Positions 17,027 to 25,296 of a DNA stretch of 64,000 nt are shown here, one piece after another. Location of the stretch: assembly GCF_900096975.1 (NCBI RefSeq), contig NZ_FMYQ01000016.1, forward strand, positions 1 to 64,000, written 5' to 3'. This stretch comes from Paraburkholderia lycopersici (GTDB lineage: Bacteria > Pseudomonadota > Gammaproteobacteria > Burkholderiales > Burkholderiaceae). Within the stretch, counting starts at the first letter, position 1. The number at the start of each line of letters is the position of its first letter. The notes beneath the pieces were generated by a model. The model was not told the DNA's origin. It made no database searches and was given only the letters and a program-made list of their open reading frames with translations. A program made the position numbers and the translations under genes.

Positions 17027-18271
17027 TCATTCGAGCGTGGCGCCGCGCCGTTCGGGAATCAGGAAGAGGGTCGCGAGGATGTCGAGGACGTAGATGGCGG
17101 CGAGCATGCCAAGCGCCGCCGTGAAAGAGTAGCGCGCGGCCAGCGCGCCGACGGCGAGCGGCCCGAAGCCGCCCACGGCGCGCCCGATGTTGAAAAGCAC
17201 ATTCTGCGCGGTGGCGCGGGCCGCAGTGGGATAAAGCTCGGAAATAAGCGCGCCATAGCCGCCGATCATGCCGTTCACGAACACGCCCATCGCCGCGCCG
17301 CCGACCAATAGCGCGCACGGCGTGGAAAGCTGCGCATAGACGAACACCATGATTACGGCGCCCACCTGGTAGAACAGGAACGCGGGGCGGCGCCCGAAAC
17401 GGTCGGCCGCAACGCCGAAGAGCCAGATGCCCACCGCCATGCCGGCCACCGTCGCGGCGGTCCAGAGCCCTGACTTCGTCAACGAGTAGCCGAACGACTT
17501 CGCAAGATACGCGGGCAGCCAGATCATCAGCCCGTAGTAGCCGAAGTTCTGCACCGAGCAGAGCACGGCCACGCCGAGGCTCGCACGCGCGGTGGGCGCG
17601 TCCGCCACGAGCAGGCGCAGCGCGCGCGGGCGCTCGCTTCTGCCCGCCATGGCCACGCGCTGCGCATGAGCGACGAAAAGCCCGGGTTCTTCCACGCGCC
17701 GGCGCACGACGAACGAGACGACGGCCGGCAAGAGGCCGATTGCGAACATGCCGCGCCAACCGATCACGGGCAGCAGCAGCGGCGTGAGCAGCGCCGCGGC
17801 CAGCACGCCCAGTTGCCAGCCCAGCCCGACGTACGACGATGCCCGCGCGCGCAGCCGCGCGGGCCACGCCTCGGCAACGAGCGCCATGCCGATGCCGAAC
17901 TCGCCGCCGAGCCCAATGCCGGCAATCGTGCGGTAGACGAGCAAGTCGGCATAGCCGCGCGCGAGCGCGCACATCCCCGTGAATACGGCGAAAAGCAGGA
18001 TCGTCCAGGTGAGCACGCGCACGCGCCCGTAGCAGTCGCTCAGGAGCCCGAACCCGATGCCGCCCGCGACCGCGCCGACGAGCGTCCACGTCACGAGCGC
18101 GCCGGCCTGTGCGCCGGAAAGGTGCAGATCGGCGCTGATCGCGGGCAGCATGAAGCCGAGCATCAGCAGATCGAATCCATCCATGGCGTAGCCGAGCGCC
18201 GAGGCGACGAGCGCACGCAAGGCGTGGCCGCGCGTGGCGGCGGCGGAGGCAGACGGCGAAACGGCGGTCAT
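17027..18271 (-). CDS. MFS transporter
   Basis: 414-residue major facilitator superfamily permease with about 12 predicted membrane helices in the inner membrane. The first-loop pattern of the family is visible (GFGLLSDCYGRVRVL near residues 75-89) and repeated in the second half (GVAADRFGRRPAFLF). ASALGYAMDGFDLLMLGFML near helix 1 is typical of the acid:H+ symporter-like and sugar-acid-like MFS groups, so an organic acid or aromatic acid is a plausible cargo. The start at 18271 (MTAVSPSASAA) was chosen because the upstream extension lacks family sequence. It diverges from pyrE across a 439-bp gap with no metabolic partner beside it. Confidence 0.85.
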   Translation of the reverse strand: MTAVSPSASAAATRGHALRALVASALGYAMDGFDLLMLGFMLPAISADLHLSGAQAGALVTWTLVGAVAGGIGFGLLSDCYGRVRVLTWTILLFAVFTGMCALARGYADLLVYRTIAGIGLGGEFGIGMALVAEAWPARLRARASSYVGLGWQLGVLAAALLTPLLLPVIGWRGMFAIGLLPAVVSFVVRRRVEEPGLFVAHAQRVAMAGRSERPRALRLLVADAPTARASLGVAVLCSVQNFGYYGLMIWLPAYLAKSFGYSLTKSGLWTAATVAGMAVGIWLFGVAADRFGRRPAFLFYQVGAVIMVFVYAQLSTPCALLVGGAAMGVFVNGMIGGYGALISELYPTAARATAQNVLFNIGRAVGGFGPLAVGALAARYSFTAALGMLAAIYVLDILATLFLIPERRGATLE

Positions 18272-18710
18272 GTGGACAAATCCTGGGAACGGGCGCTCAC
18301 GCCTGGCGTGCAAACCGGCGTGAGTGTAAAGGCGCGGCCGCGCCGTCACAACCGCGAAACAAACCGGGCGCGTCCCGCTTCACAAGCTACGGCTTGGCCG
18401 GCCGCGCGCCACGGATCGTTGCCCGCGTTCGCGCCCTACATAGCCGGCCCCCGGCCGCCGGGGCCGGCCGGGGCGACTCGTCGGCGATCGGCAAGTCGGG
18501 TAAAATACCGGCCTACGCGCGCAAGAGAAGCCGTCCGGACCGAGCGAGTCGTGCTGACCGCATGCTGGCGAATCCGTCAGATGAAGTCAGGCGATCGGCG
18601 CCTCCGGGCCGCGCACCGCAGGCGCCGAAGCCACGCTTCGTGCCTGCCGTGCCAGCGCCACCGGGCCGCGCGCCCACCCTCCTCCCGCACTCATATCCAA
18701 GGATTCGCCC
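18272..18710. promoter_or_regulatory. Divergent MFS / pyrE upstream region with pyrE promoter candidate
   Basis: 439 bp without a gene. A perfect 9-bp GC hairpin (GCCGGCCCC 18443-18451, GGGGCCGGC 18460-18468) lies between the divergent genes. TAAAATACCGG (18501-18511) is a good -10 candidate for pyrE, leaving a leader of about 200 nt. The same TAAAATACCG string occurs upstream of argC. A leader of this length could hold a regulatory structure, but I recognise no known riboswitch or attenuator. Confidence 0.45.
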
Positions 18711-19397
18711 ATGACAGGCTACGATCGCCAGACGATCTCGGACACGACCGCCAAGATGCTGCTCGAAGTGAAGGCCGTGCACTTCAACGCCGAAAAGCCC
18801 TTCATCTTCACCTCCGGCTGGGCGAGCCCGGTCTACATCGACTGCCGCAAGCTGATCTCGTATCCGCGCGTGCGCCGCGGCCTGATGGAAATGGCCGAAG
18901 CCACGATCCTGCGCGACGTCGGCTACGAGCAGATCGACGCCGTCGCGGGCGGCGAAACCGCGGGCATTCCGTTCGCGGCCTGGCTCTCCGACCGCCTGAT
19001 GGTGCCGATGCAATACGTGCGCAAGAAGCCGAAGGGTTTCGGCCGCAACGCGCAGATCGAAGGTCTGCTCACCGAAGGCCAGCGCGTGCTGCTCGTCGAA
19101 GACCTGACCACCGACAGCCGCAGCAAGATCAACTTCATCAACGCGCTGCGCACGGCTGGCGCGACGGTGAACCATTGCTTCGTGCTGTTCCACTACAACA
19201 TCTTCAAGGAAAGCGTCTCGGTCCTGAAGGACATCGACGTCGACCTGCACGCGCTCGCCACGTGGTGGGACGTGCTGCGCGTCGCCAAGGAATCGGGCTA
19301 CTTCGAAACGAAGACGCTCGACGAAGTCGAGAAATTCCTGCACGCGCCGGCCGAGTGGTCGGCAGCGCACGGCGGCGCGACGGCCACACCGCAGTAA
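18711..19397 (+). CDS. pyrE: Orotate phosphoribosyltransferase
   Basis: Cytoplasmic enzyme of de novo pyrimidine synthesis, joining orotate and PRPP to give orotidine 5'-phosphate. 228 residues, typical of the proteobacterial group. The PRPP-binding signature VLLVEDLTTDSRSKINFI lies near residues 127-144, the flexible-loop RKKPKGFGRNAQIEG near 102-117, and FTSGWASPVYIDCRKLI near 33-49. Monocistronic, with a terminator 26 bp after the stop. Confidence 0.97.
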   Translation: MTGYDRQTISDTTAKMLLEVKAVHFNAEKPFIFTSGWASPVYIDCRKLISYPRVRRGLMEMAEATILRDVGYEQIDAVAGGETAGIPFAAWLSDRLMVPMQYVRKKPKGFGRNAQIEGLLTEGQRVLLVEDLTTDSRSKINFINALRTAGATVNHCFVLFHYNIFKESVSVLKDIDVDLHALATWWDVLRVAKESGYFETKTLDEVEKFLHAPAEWSAAHGGATATPQ

Positions 19398-19422
19398 GCG
19401 CTGCCGGATAACCAGGCGCATG

Positions 19423-19462
19423 AAAAAAGGCCATCTGCCGCATAGGCAGATAGCCTTTTTTC
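19423..19462. terminator. Bidirectional terminator between pyrE and response-regulator gene
   Basis: Stem built from AAAAAAGGC-ATCTGCC and GGCAGAT-GCCTTTTTT around a GCATA loop, with one mismatch. A- and T-runs on both sides let it work for pyrE (plus) and the response regulator (minus). Confidence 0.9.
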
Positions 19463-19484
19463 CAGCCTGAACGCAGCGGCGAAA

Positions 19485-20183
19485 TCAATGCAGCGCTTGC
19501 GCCTCGCCGCCCTCGTCGGGCGCATGCGAGGAGAGATTGAGCAAGCCATTGCTCTGCGCATACTGGAAAAGTTCGGAATCTCTATCGAGGCCGAGTTTGC
19601 GCATTGCCGTATTCTTCTGGGTGCTAATCGTCTTGATGCTCCGATTCAGCTTTTCGGATATCTCTTTAATTGTCATGCCCGAAACAAAGAGCCGAACGAC
19701 TTCGAGCTCGCGTTTCGAAAGAATGACCTCATCGGTTTTACCGCCGCTGTTTATGCGCAGTTGATCGAGCGCGACCTTCACCTGCGGGCTCATGTATTCG
19801 AGATTACGGCTCACGTGCTGCACGGCGAGCCCGATATGGCTCAGGTCGTCGGATTTGTGCACGACGGCGATTACGCCGAGTTCGCCGAGACGTTTGAGCA
19901 GCGCTGCGTTTTCCAGCATCGTCAGGACGACGATGGGTACGTTGGGGAAATTGCGCCGCAGGTAGCCGATGAGCGGCAAGCCGTCGCCGTACTGGCCGCC
20001 CGGCATGGCGAGATCGGTCACCAGCACGTCGCAGGGGCCCGTTTGCAGCGACTTGACCAGTTCCGTGGACTGGCGAGCACGACCGACGACCTGGATTCCG
20101 GGGAAATTAAGCAGTGCATGTTCCGCACCAAACAAGATCACCGGATGATCGTCCGCGACTACGACCCTGATTGGCTGCTGCAT
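19485..20183 (-). CDS. LuxR/NarL-family response regulator (RcsB-like)
   Basis: 232-residue two-component response regulator. Receiver domain: acidic pair in VVVADDHP (residues 8-14), phospho-acceptor Asp57 in VTDLAMPGGQ, and the conserved Lys in VHKSDDL. The C-terminal LuxR-type helix-turn-helix (LSKRELEVVRLFVSGMTIKE, then ISEKLNRSIKTISTQKN) lies near residues 155-195. The long insert after Asp57 (GGQYGDGLPLI) and the C-terminal half resemble the RcsB/BfiR-like group. No histidine kinase is adjacent, so it is an orphan here and its signal is unknown. A LuxR-type regulator of this group may govern surface or biofilm traits, but this is family inference. Confidence 0.88.
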   Translation of the reverse strand: MQQPIRVVVADDHPVILFGAEHALLNFPGIQVVGRARQSTELVKSLQTGPCDVLVTDLAMPGGQYGDGLPLIGYLRRNFPNVPIVVLTMLENAALLKRLGELGVIAVVHKSDDLSHIGLAVQHVSRNLEYMSPQVKVALDQLRINSGGKTDEVILSKRELEVVRLFVSGMTIKEISEKLNRSIKTISTQKNTAMRKLGLDRDSELFQYAQSNGLLNLSSHAPDEGGEAQALH

Positions 20184-20446
20184 TACCCCTCCGTGTAATC
20201 AAACCTGATTTTCTGCGGCGCGCGGCCAGCCCATATTCGCTTCCTCTTTCTGGCGCTCGACGGCTCCCTGTGCCCAAGCCGCAGGATGTATGACTATAGC
20301 GGATTCCCTCAACGCATTCCGCGGCGCGAGACGAACCTCGCTTACTTGTAACGGTATATTGAATCAAATTTGGTCTGGCGCAGAAATCCAGCCTTTCGTT
20401 CAGGACGCTGTGCCCGAATTTCACAAACCAACGGGAGAACTCGCTG

Positions 20447-21037
20447 ATGCGTACTCCATATGGCTTTGAGCCGGGTTGCGCAAGCCGTGCATTCGTGCGC
20501 GCCTGCGTCGCCATGGCAATTGCCGCGATGCCCGCCGCTTCAGCCAATGCCGGCGGGAATTTCACGCTATCGAGCACCGACTTCAGCGACGGCGGCAAAG
20601 TCGGCCCGCGACAGATTTTCAACGACGCGGGCTGCAATGGTCCGAATCAATCGCCAGGCTTGACGTGGCGCAACGCTCCCACAGGGACGCGCAGTTTCGC
20701 CATCACGATCTTCGACCGCGATGCGCCCGGACGCGGGTGGTGGCACTGGGCCGTCGCCAATCTTCCGGCACAGGTGACGAGCCTGCCGGAGAACGCCAGC
20801 GCATCGGGCGCACTGCGCAAGCTCGGCGCAATCGAAGCGCGCAACGACTTCAACGTCGACGGCTATGGCGGACCGTGCCCGCCTCCGGGCAATCCGCATC
20901 GCTATGTCGTCACGGTCTATGCGCTGCGCATCGATGCGCTGCCGCTCGCGCAAGGGCGGCCCGCTGCGCTATTCGATCGCGAGATCAGCGGCTCGGCGCT
21001 GGCAAGCGCGCAGCTCACGGTCACCTACGGCCGCTGA
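20447..21037 (+). CDS. Secreted YbhB/YbcL-family PEBP-like protein
   Basis: 196-residue phosphatidylethanolamine-binding-protein-like (Raf kinase inhibitor-like) protein. A signal peptide is likely (hydrophobic AFVRACVAMAIAAMPAASANA, cleavage near residue 35). The ligand-pocket motif is intact: FAITIFDRDAPGRGWWHW with Asp90, Asp92, Pro94 and His100, and later YGGPCPPPGNPHRY. Bacterial members are periplasmic with poorly known roles, possibly small-anion or lipid-headgroup binding. GGGAGAA precedes the ATG. It is monocistronic and diverges from the response regulator, which might control it. Confidence 0.88.
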   Translation: MRTPYGFEPGCASRAFVRACVAMAIAAMPAASANAGGNFTLSSTDFSDGGKVGPRQIFNDAGCNGPNQSPGLTWRNAPTGTRSFAITIFDRDAPGRGWWHWAVANLPAQVTSLPENASASGALRKLGAIEARNDFNVDGYGGPCPPPGNPHRYVVTVYALRIDALPLAQGRPAALFDREISGSALASAQLTVTYGR

Positions 21038-21167
21038 GGAAGGATCAAAGGACCGAACGCGCCGCGCACATGACGAGCGGCGGAAGCGATCAAGATGATG
21101 CGTCGCGCGTCGGCGAGATGTCGGGCGAGGGCGCGCCTTGCCGCTCCCTCTTTGAATGGAGTCCTCC

Positions 21168-21290
21168 ATGCCCAGAATCTCGTCATTGCGTGTCACAGCG
21201 GCTACGGCCATACGAAGAAGCTTGCGCAGAGTGTGCTCGCGGGCGCGGGCGCCGATGCAAAGCCGATCGCTGGCTGGCCGGGTGCGGAGC
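21168..21290 (+). pseudogene. Decayed flavodoxin/WrbA-like gene fragment
   Basis: The reading NLVIACHSGYGHTKKLAQSV (from 21176), continuing to ADAKPI at 21268, matches the FMN phosphate-binding N-terminus of flavodoxin-like NAD(P)H:quinone oxidoreductases (consensus KIVIVYHSGYGHTxxLA). An ATG with a GGAG site lies at 21168 but in a different frame from this segment, implying a frameshift right after the start. After about 31 matching residues the similarity ends, and the rest of a normal 190-200-residue protein is missing. I call it a remnant. It lies between the PEBP gene and argC. Confidence 0.6.
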
Positions 21291-21458
21291 AAACACGTGA
21301 GCAGTCGTGCGGCGCCGCGTCGTTCGGTCCCCGAAGAAAACGCGCGCCGCCCGCCGCAGGAGCCTGGTGGGCGGGCTTCGCGTGCGGCTCGCCTCGGCGT
21401 TACGGGTAAGCCCCGATTTTTTTCCAGGCGCGTTCACACGTGCGCCCGCGTGAGGTCT

Positions 21459-21464
21459 TAAAAT
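21459..21464 (+). promoter_or_regulatory. argC -10 promoter element
   Basis: TAAAAT followed by ACCG lies about 110 bp upstream of the argC ATG. The same ten bases TAAAATACCG occur upstream of pyrE (18501). No clear -35 box is seen. The rest of the gap between 21291 and 21572 shows no gene. Confidence 0.5.
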
Positions 21465-21572
21465 ACCGTTCCGGCGCCGCCTTGCGTGACGGGCGGCGCG
21501 CTCCGCCCGGCGGGACGGCGCCGCAGCATGAACAACCCGCAACCCGAATCCCCCGCGTTCAGAGAGACCGAG

Positions 21573-22520
21573 ATGAGCACGAAAGTTTTTGTCGACGGAC
21601 AGGAAGGCACGACCGGCCTGAAGATTTTCGAGTACCTGTCGCCGCGCACCGACGTCGAGATCCTGCGTATCGACGAAGCGAAGCGCAAGGACGTCGAAGA
21701 ACGCCGCCGTCTCATCAACGCTTCGGACGTGACGTTCCTCTGCCTGCCCGATGTCGCCTCGCGCGAATCGGCCTCGCTCGTCGAAAACGACCGCACCGTG
21801 CTGATCGACGCGAGCACGGCGTTCCGCACCCACGCCGACTGGGCCTACGGCCTGCCCGAACTGACGAGGACGCAGCGCGACAAGGTGCGCAAGTCGAGGC
21901 GCATCGCGGTGCCCGGTTGCCATGCGTCGGCGTTCATTCTAGCCATGCGCCCGCTCGTCGAGGCGGGTCTCGTGGCGCCGGAATTCGCTGCGCACAGCTA
22001 TTCGCTCACGGGCTACAGCGGCGGCGGCAAAAAGATGATTGCGGACTACGAAGCCGGCGGCAATCCGAAGCTCGCGAGCCCGCGCCCCTACGCGCTTGGT
22101 CTCACGCACAAGCATCTGCCGGAAATGGCGGCGCACGGCGGCCTGAAGTCGGCGCCGGTGTTCACGCCGATCGTCGGGCCGTTCTACAAGGGCCTTGCGG
22201 TCACGACCTATTTTTCGCCGCAGCAGCTCACGCGCCGCGCGAAACCGCAGGACGTGCAGGCGCTCTTCGCCGAGTATTACGCGGCCGAGCCGTTCGTGCG
22301 CGTGGCACCCTTCAATGCCGACGACAACCTCGACGCCGGCATGTTCGACGTGCAGGCAAACAACGACACGAACCGGGTCGACCTGTTCGTGTTCGGCAAC
22401 GACGAGCAGTTCGTCACCGTCGCGCGCCTCGACAACCTGGGCAAGGGCGCCTCGGGTGCAGCGATCCAGTGCATGAACCTCGCGATTGGCGCGGCCGAAA
22501 ATACCGGCCTGAACGCCTGA
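21573..22520 (+). CDS. argC: N-acetyl-gamma-glutamyl-phosphate reductase
   Basis: NADPH-dependent reductase of arginine synthesis, converting N-acetylglutamyl-phosphate to the semialdehyde. 315 residues, the shorter AGPR type 2. Rossmann start TKVFVDGQEGTTGLKIFEYL (residues 3-22), catalytic Cys in RRIAVPGCHASAFIL (about Cys117), and the type-2 feature AHSYSLTGYSGGGKKMI. The ATG at 21573 (MSTKVFVDG) follows an AGAGAGACCGAG element; an upstream in-frame ATG adds only a non-conserved extension. Monocistronic with its own terminator. Confidence 0.95.
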   Translation: MSTKVFVDGQEGTTGLKIFEYLSPRTDVEILRIDEAKRKDVEERRRLINASDVTFLCLPDVASRESASLVENDRTVLIDASTAFRTHADWAYGLPELTRTQRDKVRKSRRIAVPGCHASAFILAMRPLVEAGLVAPEFAAHSYSLTGYSGGGKKMIADYEAGGNPKLASPRPYALGLTHKHLPEMAAHGGLKSAPVFTPIVGPFYKGLAVTTYFSPQQLTRRAKPQDVQALFAEYYAAEPFVRVAPFNADDNLDAGMFDVQANNDTNRVDLFVFGNDEQFVTVARLDNLGKGASGAAIQCMNLAIGAAENTGLNA

Positions 22521-22549
22521 AGCACCGCAACCTGCACCGCTGAGAGGGA

Positions 22550-22577
22550 AACCGGCTCGATCGAGCCGGTTTTTTTA
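22550..22577 (+). terminator. Terminator after argC
   Basis: Perfect 11-bp inverted repeat AACCGGCTCGA / TCGAGCCGGTT (22550-22560 / 22561-22571) followed by a T-run to 22576, 30 bp beyond the argC stop. Confidence 0.9.
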
Positions 22578-22628
22578 TGCCCGGCGAAATGTGAAGCCGG
22601 AAGAACCCGCGCTGCAAAACGTCCAGAC

Positions 22629-22688
22629 GAAAAAAAGCCCGCCAGTTTGGCGGGCTGAATCCATATCAGAGGAGACATGGAGGAGACA
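22629..22688 (-). ncRNA. Candidate small RNA with anti-Shine-Dalgarno motifs
   Basis: On the minus strand a -10 TATACT (22695-22700) with a weak -35 TTGCAT 17 bp further upstream (22718-22723) would start a transcript near 22688. About 30 nt follow that contain GTCTCCTCC and GTCTCCTC, the second displayed in the loop of a 5-bp hairpin (TCCAT / ATGGA). Then comes a strong intrinsic terminator (AGCCCGCC / GGCGGGCT, 22636-22643 / 22649-22656) with a T-run. Total about 60 nt. Anti-SD motifs in a loop ahead of a terminator are typical of Hfq-type trans-acting sRNAs; CU-rich sRNAs of this style are known in Burkholderiales. Alternatively the hairpin simply terminates the receiver gene upstream. Confidence 0.55.
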
Positions 22689-22775
22689 AAAACTAGTATA
22701 TCGCCAGTCGTGATGCAATGCAACATGTAAAGTAGTGCGCACCCTGAGTGTTGCTCAATAACAACGCCATTGCCA

Positions 22776-23138
22776 TTATCCCGTCATCGACAGAATGAAC
22801 ATCAGTTGATCGAGCCCCACGGGCCGTACCAGATGCACATCGAAACCCGCCGCGAGCGCCTCGTCCCGGTGGCGCGATTCGCCCCAGCCAGCGAGCGCGA
22901 TAAGCAGCGGAATGTGCCCGCCGCTCACGGCGCGCAGCCGCCGGACAATGGCGCCGGGCTCGTCCTGCGCGAGCGACAGCGCGATGATGGCCACGGCGGG
23001 CTTGCCGCGCGCGGCAAGCCCGAACGCTTCGTCGAGCGTGCGCGCCATGGACACGGCGTAGCCGAGGTCGGTCAGCAAGGTGCCGAGCCCGTTTAGCGAT
23101 TTTTCGTCGTTATCGGCGATCAGGATGCGCGTGTCCAT
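22776..23138 (-). CDS. Degenerate receiver-domain (pseudo-response-regulator) protein
   Basis: 120-residue stand-alone receiver-like domain. The acidic start is kept (RILIADNDEK, Asp9 and Asp11), but the position of the phospho-acceptor Asp is Ala53 in AVAIIALSLAQ, the switch Ser/Thr is replaced (LLIALAG), and the usual Lys is Arg105 (LVRPVG). It therefore probably cannot be phosphorylated in the normal way and may act as a constitutive protein-interaction module. An AGGAG site lies 7 nt before the ATG. No kinase is nearby. The start and fold are convincing; its role is unknown. Confidence 0.75.
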   Translation of the reverse strand: MDTRILIADNDEKSLNGLGTLLTDLGYAVSMARTLDEAFGLAARGKPAVAIIALSLAQDEPGAIVRRLRAVSGGHIPLLIALAGWGESRHRDEALAAGFDVHLVRPVGLDQLMFILSMTG

Positions 23139-23403
23139 TCGCCGTCTCCTGCCCTGAAATTGGCGTCGCGGCCCGATCTGCCGTCCGATCCGCTGCGGGT
23201 CCTGTCGTCGTCATCGGTTCCCCGTCCCTGCATCCGCGAGCGACGCCGGAAATCCGGCCGCCGTCCGTTGCGATGCGCCACATTGTGCTCAGCTGCCCTT
23301 CTCGTATTTGTGCGTCACCGAGCGGTCTTCCGAAGATTTTGATCGCAAAAGGCACGGGAACGTTCGCCGCGCCGCAGTTCGTCCGCACACGCCGGCCGCA
23401 CGC

Positions 23404-24288
23404 TCAGCCACCCTGCCCCTCGCGAGCCGCCCGGCGCGCGGCCACCTTGCCGAGCACGGCGAAGTCGCGCTCGCCGTCGCCGTGCGCCACGGCTTCGAGC
23501 AAGCTGTCGCGCAACACACTTGCGACGGGCATCGGCGTCGCCACGGCGTCGGCGGCGGCGAGCGCGAGGCGCACGTCCTTGAGCCCAAGGCGCGCCTTGA
23601 ACAGCGCGGGCTCGTAACGCCGCTCCGCGATCATGCCGCCATAGCCCGCATACACGGGGCCCGGAAACGGGCCGCCCGTCACGACGTCGAGAAAATCGCG
23701 CATCGCGACGCCGTAGCCGTCAAGCAGCGCCGCAGCCTCGCCGAGCGACTCCACGGCCGAAGCCAGCATGAAGTTCGCGGCGAGCTTCATCACGTTCGCG
23801 TGCTGCTGGATTGCGCCGACGCGCCACGTCTTCTGGCCGATCACGTCGAAAAGCGGCTGCACGCGATCGATGGCCTCCGCCGCCCCCGCAGCCATGATCG
23901 TGAGCTTCGCGGCCCGCGCGGCGTCGGGCCGCCCGAGCACGGGCGCCGCCACGTAGCGCAGCCCGCGCCCTGCGTGCGCCTGCGAGAGCGATCCGGCCAG
24001 TTCGACGGAGACGGTCGCCATGTTCACATGCACGAGCCCTTGCGGCGCGTGGTCGAGCAGCGCCGCGTCGATCACTTCGCGCACGGCCGCGTCGTCCGCG
24101 AGCATCGAGAGCACGGCGTCGCCGGAAAAGGCCTCGCGAGGCGAACCGACGACGCGCGCTCCGGCGTCGGCAAGCGCCTGCGCCTTCTGCGCCGTGCGGT
24201 TCCACACGCGCACCGTATGACCGGCCTTCAGCAGATTGCCGACCATCGCGCCACCCATTTCGCCAAGGCCGATAAAACCGATGTCCAT
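23404..24288 (-). CDS. NAD(P)-dependent beta-hydroxyacid dehydrogenase family protein
   Basis: 294-residue member of the 3-hydroxyisobutyrate dehydrogenase / tartronate-semialdehyde reductase / glyoxylate reductase family. The N-terminal dinucleotide motif IGFIGLGEMGGAMV is complete; VWNRT after beta-2, with Arg31, suggests NADPH preference. The catalytic Lys is in NVMKLAANFM (Lys168). The substrate-binding signature DxGxxG is weak here (around residues 116-126, APVLGRPDAARAAKLT), resembling glyoxylate/succinic-semialdehyde reductase-like members. It stands alone, divergent from the Mut7-C gene, so the substrate cannot be fixed from context. Confidence 0.85.
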   Translation of the reverse strand: MDIGFIGLGEMGGAMVGNLLKAGHTVRVWNRTAQKAQALADAGARVVGSPREAFSGDAVLSMLADDAAVREVIDAALLDHAPQGLVHVNMATVSVELAGSLSQAHAGRGLRYVAAPVLGRPDAARAAKLTIMAAGAAEAIDRVQPLFDVIGQKTWRVGAIQQHANVMKLAANFMLASAVESLGEAAALLDGYGVAMRDFLDVVTGGPFPGPVYAGYGGMIAERRYEPALFKARLGLKDVRLALAAADAVATPMPVASVLRDSLLEAVAHGDGERDFAVLGKVAARRAAREGQGG

Positions 24289-24420
24289 CGCACACTCCTT
24301 CCACAGAGAATCAGGGGAAAGCGCTCAGTACAGCACAAGGCGGCCCGCACTGCAGGCGCACCCGCACGAAGCGCGCGAACGCCTGCGCACGCTCATGCAG
24401 GCGGTGCGATACTGCTTCGC

Positions 24421-25230
24421 ATGGTCACCGCCACCTTTCGCTTTTACGAGGAACTGAACGACTTTCTTGCGCGGCCGCTGCGCCGGCGTGCGTTCAGCTG
24501 CGCGTGCGCGCGCAACGCCACGACGAAACACATGATCGAAGCGCTCGGCGTGCCGCATACGGAAGTGGAGCTGATTCTCGTGAACGGCGAATCGGTGGGT
24601 TTCGACCATCCGCTCGCGGATGGCGACCGCGTGGCCGTCTATCCGAAGTTCGAGGCATTCGACATCCGGCCGTTGCTCCGCGTGCGCGCGGCGCCGCTGC
24701 GCGAGTTGCGCTTCGTCGCCGACGCGCATCTTGGCGGCCTCGCGCAATTACTGCGGCTCGCCGGCTTCGACACGCTCTACGACAACCATTTCCCCGACGA
24801 CGAAATCGAAGCGCTGGCCGCCGCCGAGCACCGCATCGTGCTCACGCGCGACCGCGAACTGCTCAAGCGGCGCAGCATCCTGCATGGCTGTTACGTGCGC
24901 GCGCTCAAGCCGCGCGCGCAGGTGCAAGAGATCTTCGAGCGGCTCGACCTCGCGGCGAGCGCGCGACCGTTCCGGCTTTGCCTCATGTGCAACGCGCCGC
25001 TGCGGCCGATCGAGCGCGCAGCCGTGCGCGAGCGCGTGCCGGCCGGCGTCTACGAGCGGCAAACGCGCTTCGTCACCTGCGACGTCTGCCATCGTGTGTT
25101 CTGGGAAGGCTCGCACTGGCAGCGCATGCGCGCGCTGATGGACGGCCTCACGCGCCGCACGGGCGAAGCGCACGAGGCGTACGGCACGCACAACGGCCAT
25201 GTGCGTCCGGATCCCGACAGCGGCCCATAG
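24421..25230 (+). CDS. Mut7-C RNase-like protein with ubiquitin-like N-domain and zinc ribbon
   Basis: 269-residue protein with three parts. Residues 1-85 form a beta-grasp, ubiquitin-like domain (RFYEELNDFL; VELILVNGESVGFDHPLADGDRVAVYP-type end). Residues about 94-180 are a Mut7-C/PIN-like nuclease domain: FVADAHLGGLAQLLRLAGFD with Asp101, then DNHFPDDEI and LTRDRELLKRR (Asp144), giving the acidic residues of a metal-dependent RNase. The end is a zinc ribbon with Cys187/Cys190 and Cys220/Cys223. Proteins of this architecture are widespread but their RNA target is unknown. No paired antitoxin gene is visible. The ATG at 24421 has only a weak ribosome-binding site. Confidence 0.8.
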   Translation: MVTATFRFYEELNDFLARPLRRRAFSCACARNATTKHMIEALGVPHTEVELILVNGESVGFDHPLADGDRVAVYPKFEAFDIRPLLRVRAAPLRELRFVADAHLGGLAQLLRLAGFDTLYDNHFPDDEIEALAAAEHRIVLTRDRELLKRRSILHGCYVRALKPRAQVQEIFERLDLAASARPFRLCLMCNAPLRPIERAAVRERVPAGVYERQTRFVTCDVCHRVFWEGSHWQRMRALMDGLTRRTGEAHEAYGTHNGHVRPDPDSGP

Positions 25231-25296
25231 CAGCAATGGACGCGCGCGGGGGTTTGCGTACAATGCGCGCCACCGCCCAACACCGGAGCACGACAA

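Noticed and set aside
18443..18468. Intrinsic terminator between the MFS gene and pyrE
   Set aside because: The GC hairpin is strong but has no T-run and lies between divergent starts, where no transcript should end.
21486..21572. Earlier ATG start for argC
   Set aside because: The 29-residue extension is not conserved in ArgC and the ATG at 21573 has the better ribosome-binding site.
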